6,221 nt of DNA from Desulfobacteraceae bacterium (GTDB taxonomy: Bacteria; Desulfobacterota; Desulfobacteria; Desulfobacterales; Desulfosalsimonadaceae): NCBI GenBank assembly GCA_011389605.1, contig JAABTZ010000205.1, forward strand, positions 1 through 6,221, given 5' to 3'. Below the pieces are notes generated by a model, which saw only the letters and a list, made by a program, of their open reading frames with translations, ran no database searches and was not told where the DNA came from. Shown here in pieces: positions 1-5,314 of the stretch. The position numbers and the translations under genes are program-made. Every line of letters begins with the position of its first letter. The stretch's first letter is position 1.

Positions 1-771
1 CATCACGTAGTTGGTTGCATCCACGATGTTGTTGATGGGCTTTAATCCAACAGAACGCAGTCTTTGCTGCAGCCATTGCGGAGACGGCTTTACCGTGATG
101 TCAAAAACCAGCTGTGCAGCATACCTCGGGCAGAACTCCGGGTTTTGGATTGTAACCGAGGTGTGTCCGGCAATTTCGTCTGCATCCGGCGGGCTTGCGA
201 TTTCAGGCAGATGGAGTTTTTTATTCAGCAGGGCAGCGATTTCCCGCGCAATGCCCGTATGGCTCAGGCAGTCAGAACGGTTGGGGGTAAGCCCTATTTC
301 AAAGACGGTATCTTCAATGCCCAGGGCACTGGCAAGAGACGTTCCGGCAACTGCGTCGGCTGAAAGCTCCATAAGTCCGGACTTGTCTTCACCCAGGGCA
401 AGTTCGGCCTGGCTGCAAAGCATTCCTTCAGATGCCTGCCCACGGATTCTTGTTTTTTTAACTTCCATGCCCGAGGGCAGAATGGTGCCGATCATTGCGC
501 AGGGTACATTCATGCCGGCGGACGCATTGGGAGCCCCGCACACGATTTGCAGGGTCCGGTCCCCAACATCAACGCTGCAGCATGAAAGCCGGTCTGCATC
601 AGGATGGGGTAAAACATCAAGGATGCTTCCAACCACTATGTTTTTCAGGTAGTCGTAGGGCCGGACAACGGCTTCGACCTCGAGTCCGGCCATGGTCAGC
701 CGGTCTGCAAGAACATTTTCATCAATGTCGATGTCTACATACTGTTTCAACCACTCCAGGCTGACCTTCAT
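1..771 (-). CDS. pheT: Phenylalanyl-tRNA synthetase beta subunit, N-terminal part (cut by window edge)
   Basis: Beta subunit of the alpha2-beta2 enzyme that charges tRNA(Phe) with phenylalanine in the cytoplasm. I translated the reverse complement from the ATG at 771-769 and it stays open for 257 codons to the window edge; the family is about 800 residues, so roughly the last two thirds lie outside. The N-terminus MKVSLEWLKQYVDI is typical of PheT. Next comes the tRNA-binding OB-fold (about residues 40-150; VVGSIL, HPDADRL, VCGAPN, GQASEGMLCS), then TPNRSDCLS and GIARE, and finally the start of the B3/B4 editing domain (CPRYAAQ, NNIVDATNYV). The start lies one nucleotide after the pheS stop (TGA-A-ATG), with GAGG at 785-782 inside the pheS end as ribosome binding site, so the two subunits are probably translationally coupled. 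No frameshift was seen. Confidence 0.97.
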   Translation of the reverse strand, partial: MKVSLEWLKQYVDIDIDENVLADRLTMAGLEVEAVVRPYDYLKNIVVGSILDVLPHPDADRLSCCSVDVGDRTLQIVCGAPNASAGMNVPCAMIGTILPSGMEVKKTRIRGQASEGMLCSQAELALGEDKSGLMELSADAVAGTSLASALGIEDTVFEIGLTPNRSDCLSHTGIAREIAALLNKKLHLPEIASPPDADEIAGHTSVTIQNPEFCPRYAAQLVFDITVKPSPQWLQQRLRSVGLKPINNIVDATNYVM

Positions 772-772
772 T

Positions 773-1777
773 TCAAAATTGCCTCAGGAAGCGAATGTCG
801 TTTTCAAAAAACATGCGGATGTCGTTGATGCCGTATTTCAGCATGGCGATGCGCTCAACGCCCATGCCAAAGGCAAATCCTGAATACCGGGTAATGTCAT
901 AACCTACATTTTCAAATACCGCAGGATGAACCATGCCGCAGCCAAGCACCTCAAGCCAGCCGGTGTCCGAACAGACCTTGCAGCCGCTTCCGCGGCAAAT
1001 GACGCATTGTATATCAACCTCTGCACTCGGCTCAGTGAAGGGGAAAAAGCTGGGGCGAAAGCGTACACGGATTTCGTCGTCAAAGATCTGGTGGACAAAT
1101 GCGGTGAGAATTCCCTTCAAATCTCCAAAGCAGACCTTTTCATCAACAAGCAGGCCTTCCACCTGATGAAACATCGGTGTGTGGGTCAGATCCGAATCGC
1201 AGCGGTATACCTTGCCCGGTGCAATAATTCGTACAGGGGGGTTGTGGGCTTCCATGTAACGAACCTGTATGGGAGAGGTATGAGTGCGCAGCACAACCCG
1301 GTCCCGGACATAAAAAGTGTCCTGCATATCCCGGGCGGGGTGGTTTTGAGGTATATTAAGCGATTCAAAATTATAGTAATCTGATTCAACTTCCGGTCCT
1401 TCGGCAATGCCAAATCCCATGCTTTCAAATATACGTGCGATATCTCGTGTAATCAGGGTAATGGGATGCAGGTTGCCCAAAGGCGCGGGCCGTCCGGGAA
1501 GCGATACATCAATGCCTTGATCTTCCTGCGGTGAGGCTGACAGTATGGCCAGGGCATTGGCAAATGCTTCTTCCAGTTCTTTTTTGACTTCATTTGCTCT
1601 TTTGCCAGCTGCTGGCCGCTGCTCAACGGGAAGGCTGGAAATATTGCGCAAAAAACCAGTGACCCTGCCTTTACGGCCCAGATAGGCGACCGACAGGCTC
1701 TCCACCGAATCTGCATCTTCGGCGGCTTCAAGTTCAGATAGCGCTTTTTGTCTGATCTCTTCAATGGAGGAATTCAC
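773..1777 (-). CDS. pheS: Phenylalanyl-tRNA synthetase alpha subunit
   Basis: Catalytic alpha subunit of phenylalanyl-tRNA synthetase, a class II enzyme making Phe-tRNA(Phe). It has 334 residues, close to the usual 330-350. An N-terminal helical, coiled-coil tRNA-binding arm covers about residues 1-85. The catalytic core follows: GNLHPIT (101-107), motif 1 around MGFGIAEGPEVE (120-131), motif 2 around GKVYRCDSDLTHTPMFHQVEG (188-208) and motif 3 FAFGMGVERIAML (301-313), ending in the typical FFENDIRFLRQF. C258, C261, C266 and C269 form a CxxC-x4-CxxC knuckle that many bacterial PheS have and E. coli PheS lacks; metal binding is inference. The start is GTG at 1777-1775, because no in-frame ATG occurs before residue 120, and GGTGA sits 7 nt upstream, complementary to the 16S 3' end. 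It lies 33 nt downstream of rplT and 1 nt before pheT. Confidence 0.98.
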   Translation of the reverse strand: MNSSIEEIRQKALSELEAAEDADSVESLSVAYLGRKGRVTGFLRNISSLPVEQRPAAGKRANEVKKELEEAFANALAILSASPQEDQGIDVSLPGRPAPLGNLHPITLITRDIARIFESMGFGIAEGPEVESDYYNFESLNIPQNHPARDMQDTFYVRDRVVLRTHTSPIQVRYMEAHNPPVRIIAPGKVYRCDSDLTHTPMFHQVEGLLVDEKVCFGDLKGILTAFVHQIFDDEIRVRFRPSFFPFTEPSAEVDIQCVICRGSGCKVCSDTGWLEVLGCGMVHPAVFENVGYDITRYSGFAFGMGVERIAMLKYGINDIRMFFENDIRFLRQF

Positions 1778-1810
1778 GCTGGTATCACCCGGGTGCGGAA
1801 AATCGCCTTG

Positions 1811-2161
1811 TTACAGCTGGGCTGAGGCGGTCTGGGCCAGCTGGGAGAATGCGTACGGATCTGAAACAGCCAGTTCCGCTAAAACTTTGCGGTCCAGTTC
1901 AACGTTTGCCTGCTTTAGCCCATTGATGAATTTGCTGTATGACAGGTTGTTCATCCTTGCCCCGGCGTTGATCCGCACAATCCAGAGGCGCCGGAATTGA
2001 CGCTTTCTGACCTTGCGGTCCCGGTAGGCATACATAAGAGCCTTGTCCACGGCATCGGCAGCGGTACGGAAAAGCTTGCTGCGGCCGCCCTGATAGCCCC
2101 GGGCCAGTTTCAATACCTTTTTGCGGCGGTGTCTTGCCTTATATCCTCTTTTGACTCGCAT
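1811..2161 (-). CDS. rplT: 50S ribosomal protein L20 (bL20)
   Basis: Large-subunit ribosomal protein bL20, which binds 23S rRNA early in 50S assembly. It has 116 residues against 118 in E. coli. The long basic N-terminal extension (MRVKRGYKARHRRKKVLKLARGY and onwards) and the conserved core RDRKVRKRQFRRLWIVRINA and LSYSKFINGLK are all present. The ATG at 2161-2159 has AAGGAG 7 nt upstream, a strong ribosome binding site. It follows rpmI by 27 nt and precedes pheS by 33 nt, the standard infC-rpmI-rplT-pheST order. In enteric bacteria and Bacillus, L20 represses its own operon by binding a leader RNA; no recognisable L20 operator was identified here, so autoregulation is only a possibility. Confidence 0.98.
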   Translation of the reverse strand: MRVKRGYKARHRRKKVLKLARGYQGGRSKLFRTAADAVDKALMYAYRDRKVRKRQFRRLWIVRINAGARMNNLSYSKFINGLKQANVELDRKVLAELAVSDPYAFSQLAQTASAQL

Positions 2162-2188
2162 GGTGATACTCCTTTTGCCTGTACCTTG

Positions 2189-2386
2189 TTATCCATACGG
2201 CAGCAGCCGCTTAACGGCTTTGCGGTTGGTTGCATCCAGTACTTGCTGTTGTCTTAGCGCGCGTTTCCTCTTGCGGGTTTTCTTGGTCAATATATGGCTG
2301 GCATGCGACTTGGCAAACATGTATTTGCCTGAACCGGTGCGTTTAAACCGTTTGGCAGCAGCGCGGTTGGTTTTGATTTTCGGCAT
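2189..2386 (-). CDS. rpmI: 50S ribosomal protein L35 (bL35)
   Basis: Large-subunit ribosomal protein bL35, 65 residues as is normal for the family. The start MPKIKTNRAAAKRFKRTGSGK is the classic bL35 N-terminus, the body is rich in Lys and Arg, and the protein ends VKRLLPYG. The ATG at 2386-2384 has GGGAG with about 7 nt of spacing. It is separated from infC by an unusually long 375-bp gap that contains a candidate promoter and a palindromic repeat, and is followed 27 nt later by rplT. The near end of the palindrome lies only about 31 nt upstream of this start codon. Confidence 0.98.
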   Translation of the reverse strand: MPKIKTNRAAAKRFKRTGSGKYMFAKSHASHILTKKTRKRKRALRQQQVLDATNRKAVKRLLPYG

Positions 2387-2421
2387 GATCGCTCTCCCTC
2401 AAAAAATGAAAAAACAATTTA

Positions 2422-2571
2422 GATGACGCTGTAAAAAGTCCAATACCTGCGTTGTGCCGCATCCCAGAAATTTCGCGTACGGTTGGGTACGCTGCCTTCC
2501 CCGGTCTTTGCGCGCCTTGATCTTGAACTTTTTACAGCGTCATCTAAAAATCGACTTTTTACAAGTCCATC
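2422..2571 (+). repeat. Palindromic intergenic repeat, copy 1 (with 27-bp tail)
   Basis: An 18-nt arm GATGACGCTGTAAAAAGT at 2422-2439 is repeated in exact inverse at 2527-2544, and the perfect match extends outward to 22 bp (2418-2439 and 2527-2548). The core is therefore 123 bp. A further degenerate arm, inverse at 2554-2571, lies exactly 27 bp beyond the right arm, separated from it by a 9-bp spacer. The centre holds a perfect small hairpin, GCGTAC-ggttgg-GTACGC (2475-2492). The two ends differ inside the arms (CCAATA on the left; inverse of TCAAGATCAAGGC on the right), which gives the element a direction. There is no coding potential. It lies in the infC-rpmI gap, probably within the rpmI leader transcript. 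Confidence 0.9.
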
Positions 2572-2605
2572 AATTTTAAATATATGCAGCTTTTATAAAC
2601 AATAA

Positions 2606-2634
2606 AGTATGCTACATCTTTTGCAGACAGTCAA
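2606..2634 (-). promoter_or_regulatory. Probable sigma70-type promoter for rpmI-rplT-pheST
   Basis: On the minus strand, TTGACT (2634-2629, five of six consensus bases) and CATACT (2611-2606, four of six) are separated by exactly 17 bp in an AT-rich stretch. Transcription would start near 2599 and produce a leader of about 210 nt that includes the whole palindromic repeat at 2422-2571 before reaching rpmI. The rest of the infC-rpmI gap (about 2640-2761) shows only weak palindromes. Confidence 0.6.
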
Positions 2635-2761
2635 TAAAAAAGATATAAAGTGCGAAAAAAGAAGAATTCTAAGCACTTAGCTGCTTTCCGGGCGCAAGTT
2701 TCATTAGGATCTTTTTTAAAGGCCCGGGCAGGGAGATTCATTTTCTGAAAAGCCGCTTTGC

Positions 2762-3292
2762 CTATCGGGGCCCCAAAAGCATGGTCATTGTACGGCCTTC
2801 CATTTTGGGAGGCTGCTCCACGGCGGCAAATTCACCGGCCTTTTGGGCAATCTGCTCAAGCAGGGACCGCCCTCTGTCTGTCATGGTGATTTCACGTCCT
2901 CTGAACATGACTGTTACTTTCACCTTGTTTTTTTTGCCGATGAATTTTTCAATGTGCCCAAGCTTTATTTCAAGATCATGAGTGTCGGTTTTGGGGCGGA
3001 CTTTGATCTCCTTGATCTGGATTGCGGACTGTTTCTTTCTTGCTTCCTGCAGCTTTTTGTCCTGCTGGAAGCGAAAACGTCCGTAGTCCATAATTTTGCA
3101 AACCGGCGGGCTTGCATTCGGGGATATTTCCACAAGATCAAGCCCGGCTTCTTCTGCTGTGGAAAGTGCGGTAGAAAGAGGCAGCACCCCCAGCTGATTG
3201 CCCTCCGCATCAATGAGCCGAACATCTTTGGCTTTTATTTCTCCGTTGATGTTGACCTTTTTGTCTTTGTCGTTGGTCTTTGCCTTGGCTAT
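2762..3292 (-). CDS. infC: Translation initiation factor IF-3, with ATA start codon
   Basis: IF3 binds the 30S subunit, keeps 50S off, and rejects initiation at wrong codons or tRNAs. The product has 176 residues (E. coli 180). The N-domain begins IAKAKTNDKDKK and contains VRLIDAEGNQLG; the family signature is KIMDYGRFRFQQDK; a basic linker follows; the C-domain contains IKEIKVRP, VKVTVMFRGRE and PPKMEGRTM. A minimal frame would begin at GTG 3187, but that removes the first 35 residues, including the conserved RLIDAEGNQLG strand. Reading back from there to an in-frame TGA near 3330 there is no ATG, GTG or TTG. ATA at 3292-3290 is preceded by AGGGAGGTG with a 6-nt spacer from GGAGG, and the next residues (AKAKT) resemble IF3 starts. 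Rare infC start codons are known to allow IF3 autoregulation. thrS, a frequent upstream neighbour, is absent; divergent genes lie there instead. Confidence 0.95.
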   Translation of the reverse strand: MAKAKTNDKDKKVNINGEIKAKDVRLIDAEGNQLGVLPLSTALSTAEEAGLDLVEISPNASPPVCKIMDYGRFRFQQDKKLQEARKKQSAIQIKEIKVRPKTDTHDLEIKLGHIEKFIGKKNKVKVTVMFRGREITMTDRGRSLLEQIAQKAGEFAAVEQPPKMEGRTMTMLLGPR

Positions 3293-3296
3293 TTGG

Positions 3297-3305
3297 CACC
3301 TCCCT
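3297..3305 (-). promoter_or_regulatory. infC: Strong Shine-Dalgarno that fixes the infC ATA start
   Basis: On the minus strand the sequence AGGGAGGTG is almost a full match to the 16S anti-Shine-Dalgarno. GGAGG (3303-3299) is followed by six bases (TGCCAA) and then ATA at 3292-3290. No other plausible start codon lies at a workable distance, so this site is the main evidence for the non-standard start. Confidence 0.85.
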
Positions 3306-3335
3306 GTATAAGATATTACGAAATGTCAGTGTTTC

Positions 3336-3359
3336 GGCCGACTGGCCCCGGGCCTGGCC
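3336..3359 (-). promoter_or_regulatory. GC-rich stem-loop in the infC leader
   Basis: Four GGCC tetramers (3336-3339, 3344-3347, 3351-3354, 3356-3359) can pair as nested stems: the inner two around a 3-nt loop, the outer two with a small asymmetric bulge. The structure lies between the proposed infC transcription start and the Shine-Dalgarno, about 30 nt upstream of the latter. It is not followed by a T run, so it is not a standard terminator. A role in controlling infC is possible but is inference. Confidence 0.4.
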
Positions 3360-3378
3360 GCTTCAATTTGAGCCAAAA

Positions 3379-3406
3379 TGTATACCACACTCGTGCCAGG
3401 ATGCAA
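3379..3406 (-). promoter_or_regulatory. Probable sigma70-type promoter of infC
   Basis: On the minus strand, TTGCAT (3406-3401) and TATACA (3384-3379) are separated by 16 bp. The -10 box is preceded by TGG, giving an extended -10 (TGG-TATACA). Transcription would begin near 3372 and leave a leader of about 80 nt before the infC start. The boxes are imperfect and no experimental support is available. Confidence 0.55.
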
Positions 3407-3418
3407 GGGAAAATAGTT

Positions 3419-3571
3419 GACGGCTTAGTAAAAAGTCCAATATCTGCGTTACGCGCAATTTCCGAAGAATTTCACATACGGTTAAGTATCTTGCATTCTT
3501 CGAAATTGCGCAAGTCTTGATCTTCAACTTTTTACGGTTCCGTCTGAAAACCGACTTTTTCCGGGCATATC
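3419..3571 (+). repeat. Palindromic intergenic repeat, copy 2 (with degenerate tail)
   Basis: Same architecture and orientation as the copy at 2422-2571. The left arm is 3419-3436 (GACGGCTTAGTAAAAAGT) and the right arm, inverse, is 3527-3544; four bases in the variable part do not pair. The core is 126 bp. A degenerate tail arm (inverse of GATATGCCCGGAAAAAGT) is at 3554-3571, again 27 bp outward. Inside, a second strong inverted repeat pairs 3453-3470 with 3495-3511 (one bulged base), and the tip has ATAC-ggttaa-GTAT (3476-3489). Together these predict one long cruciform or RNA hairpin in the divergent region between infC and the YkgJ cassette. Confidence 0.88.
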
Positions 3572-3606
3572 ATAGATGGGCAACCGGCTTTTTTGTAAAA
3601 AATCCA

Positions 3607-3634
3607 TTGATCCTGTTTTTTAAAATGCTATTGT
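3607..3634 (+). promoter_or_regulatory. Weak candidate promoter for the YkgJ-SDR-YkgJ cassette
   Basis: TTGATC (3607-3612) and TATTGT (3629-3634) are separated by 16 bp in an AT-rich stretch. Each box matches four of six consensus bases. Transcription would start near 3641, inside the miniature arm-pair hairpin. This is the best pair seen upstream of the cassette but it is weak; a different sigma factor or another start is quite possible. Confidence 0.3.
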
Positions 3635-3635
3635 C

Positions 3636-3671
3636 GATGAGCCTGTAAAAAGTTTTTTTTACAGTTCCATC
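3636..3671 (+). repeat. Miniature arm-pair derivative of the same repeat
   Basis: Two arms meet head to head with nothing between them: GATGAGCCTGTAAAAAGT (3636-3653) directly followed by the inverse of a degenerate arm, GATGGAACTGTAAAAAAA (3654-3671). They form a hairpin with CTGTAAAAA pairing TTTTTACAG around a 4-nt loop, plus GATG/CATC at the base. It ends 27 nt upstream of the first YkgJ-type start codon, so it probably lies in that gene's 5' region. The right half contains a run of T, so attenuation of rightward transcription is conceivable, but the stem is AT-rich. Confidence 0.7.
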
Positions 3672-3698
3672 AAAATTGAGCAGGATGAAAACACTTAT

Positions 3699-4454
3699 AT
3701 GAAAATACAAAACAGCATGCAACCCGTTGGTTTTGACGAGACCTTTGGTTTTTTATGCGGCCCGCACGTTGAGTGTTTCAATTCCTGCTGCAGGGATCTT
3801 AACCAGTTTTTGACCCCCTATGATGTGCTGCGGCTGGCCCGGCATCTGGAAATGGTTACCGGCGATTTTTTGCAGACCTATACCATGCATTACCCCGGGC
3901 CTGAAACCGGCCTTCCCGTGGTAAGTCTCAAGCCCGAGGGCCAAAGAGATAAAAAGTGTCCCTTTGTGACTTCCGAAGGGTGCACGGTTTATGAAAACCG
4001 GCCGGGCTCCTGCCGGATGTATCCATTGGCCCGCATGCTGAGCCGTTCCAGGCAGACAGGGGCTTTGACAGAATCCTACGTGCTGATTTACGAGCCGCAT
4101 TGCCGGGGTTTTGACCAGTCCGAAGGGCAGAGTGTGCGTCAGTGGGTAGCTGATCAGGGCCTGAATCCCTATAATGAAGCCAATGACGCCATGATTGAAG
4201 TTATCTCGGTCAAGCAGCAGGCTTTGCCGGGACCTTTAAAAGAAGAATTGGCTCAAAAATTGTTTAAGGCCCTTTATGATCTGGATGCTTTTCGCCATGC
4301 TTTTGCCGGTACCGTGGAGCCAGACTGCCGGAAAATCGGGCTGGATACAGATTCCCTGCTGTTAGACGATGATTCGGCCCTGCTTTGCTTTGCCATGAAA
4401 TATGCGGCCGAAATCCTGCAGCATGCATCAAGCCTTGATAGTAGGACTAAATAG
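3699..4454 (+). CDS. YkgJ-type cysteine-cluster protein (putative metal or Fe-S binding)
   Basis: A 251-residue protein of the YkgJ type (the CxxCxxCC, or putative zinc- or iron-chelating domain family), of unknown molecular function. All eight family cysteines are visible: C20, C26, C30 and C31 (C-x5-C-x3-CC), C87 in CPF, C95 in GC-x2-YE, C105 in RPGSCRMYPLA and C135 in EPHCRGF. LTPYD follows the first cluster. The C-terminal third is helical in character, without cysteine clusters, and ends in a polar tail. No signal peptide or membrane segment is seen, so it is probably cytoplasmic. The ATG at 3699 is chosen as the first in frame; the nearest purine-rich site, AGGA, is 13 nt away, which is long. 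The stop lies 3 nt before the SDR start. It is clearly paralogous to the protein at 5315-6124. Confidence 0.9.
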   Translation: MKIQNSMQPVGFDETFGFLCGPHVECFNSCCRDLNQFLTPYDVLRLARHLEMVTGDFLQTYTMHYPGPETGLPVVSLKPEGQRDKKCPFVTSEGCTVYENRPGSCRMYPLARMLSRSRQTGALTESYVLIYEPHCRGFDQSEGQSVRQWVADQGLNPYNEANDAMIEVISVKQQALPGPLKEELAQKLFKALYDLDAFRHAFAGTVEPDCRKIGLDTDSLLLDDDSALLCFAMKYAAEILQHASSLDSRTK

Positions 4455-4457
4455 CAG

Positions 4458-5291
4458 ATGAATGCGGAGGCCATGGATTTAAAAGGTAAAACCGCCCTGG
4501 TTCTCGGCGGTATCAAGGGCATTGGGAAGGCTGTGGGGCTTGCCCTTGCAAACTGCGGGGTGCGCCTTGCTTTGAGCTGGTATGACTGGCAGGATTCACT
4601 GGATTCCATGGAGCGTGATTTTGCCGCCACCGGCACGCCCCATTTAATTGAGCGTGTTAATCTGCTGGACACCAAGGCCGTTGCTCCTTTTGTAGACCAT
4701 GCAGCTAATTGCTTCGGCGGCATTGATATCCTTATAAACAATATTGAAAGAGGGGGTTGGCCCGTGGTTCACGGCGCCTATACCCTGGAGCAATGGGACC
4801 TGGAGCTGGCAACCACCCTCAGGGCCAAGCAGTGGGTTTTCCAGGCCGCATTGCCGTATCTTAAAAAAAGCGGCAATGGCTGTGTGATTAATTTTTCCTC
4901 CATTGCCGGCATAACCGGCCGTTGCGGGCCGGTCAGCTACCTGTTTAACGAGGGGTATTCCGCAGCAAACCGGGGAATTTCCCTTCTAACAGAGACCTGG
5001 GCGCGCCTTGCAGCTCCTGAAGTCAGGGTCAACGAGTTGATGCTTGGCATTTTTGAAACACGTCATGCCCAGGGCACCCGCGGTTGGGGGTTGCTCTCGG
5101 AAGATCAGAAGCAGGCTCTTGTTGACCATACCCTGCTTGGCCGGGTGGGGCTAACCGATGATGTGGTCCGGGCGGTAATGTTTTTAATAAAGGATGCCCC
5201 GTATATGACCGGATCTGTTCTGCGGCTCGACGGGGGGTATGTGCTGGGCGGCGAGCCTGTTGCTCCCATGCCCGATTACGGCGCCATCTGA
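4458..5291 (+). CDS. Short-chain dehydrogenase/reductase-like protein with altered active site
   Basis: A 277-residue Rossmann-fold protein of the classical SDR type. Visible are the dinucleotide-binding loop GGIKGIG (17-23), NN at 94-95, the active-site Ser strand INFSSIAG (144-151), and LGIFET (196-201) in place of the usual PG-x3-T. The C-terminal YMTGSVLRLDGGYVLGG is typical. Two catalytic positions depart from the family: the YxxxK motif reads Y167-S-A-A-N171, so Lys is replaced by Asn, and the helix Asn of the usual VNL appears as T120 (TTL). S148 and Y167 are 19 residues apart instead of the usual 13, implying a six-residue insertion. Substrate and cofactor cannot be told. It may still be a redox enzyme, or a cofactor-binding non-catalytic protein. 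The start at 4458 is 3 nt after the upstream stop; ATG 4473 is less likely because GGAGG lies only 2 nt from it. Confidence 0.9.
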   Translation: MNAEAMDLKGKTALVLGGIKGIGKAVGLALANCGVRLALSWYDWQDSLDSMERDFAATGTPHLIERVNLLDTKAVAPFVDHAANCFGGIDILINNIERGGWPVVHGAYTLEQWDLELATTLRAKQWVFQAALPYLKKSGNGCVINFSSIAGITGRCGPVSYLFNEGYSAANRGISLLTETWARLAAPEVRVNELMLGIFETRHAQGTRGWGLLSEDQKQALVDHTLLGRVGLTDDVVRAVMFLIKDAPYMTGSVLRLDGGYVLGGEPVAPMPDYGAI

Positions 5292-5314
5292 AATATAATA
5301 ATAGGAGACAGATA

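Noticed and set aside
11..652. A 213-codon rightward open frame at the left edge
   Set aside because: It is exactly antisense to pheT, whose reading frame gives unmistakable family motifs; the rightward protein resembles nothing and has no credible ribosome binding site.
926..1384. Rightward open frame of 152 codons
   Set aside because: It is antisense to the catalytic core of pheS and is a by-product of that gene's codon use.
2648..2678. AAGTGC...GCACTT inverted repeat in the infC-rpmI gap
   Set aside because: The stem is only 6 bp with a 19-nt loop, within chance expectation in an AT-rich stretch.
2722..2729. GCCCGGGC palindrome after infC as an intrinsic terminator
   Set aside because: On the minus strand it is followed by CTTTAAAAAAG rather than a T run, and the stem has no loop of usable size.
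2762..3187. infC starting at GTG 3187
   Set aside because: It would remove the first 35 residues, including the conserved VRLIDAEGNQLG region, and the strong Shine-Dalgarno lies upstream of ATA 3292 instead.
2843..3520. Rightward open frame of 225 codons
   Set aside because: It is antisense to infC and runs through the infC promoter region into a palindromic repeat, so it is not a real gene.
2422..3671. Repeats considered as a CRISPR array
   Set aside because: The arms are inverted and in scattered clusters, the 9-bp spacer between tandem arms is shared rather than unique, and there are no regular 30-40 bp spacers.
4274..4741. Leftward frame of 155 codons across the YkgJ-SDR junction
   Set aside because: Both underlying rightward genes have clear family motifs; the leftward frame has none.
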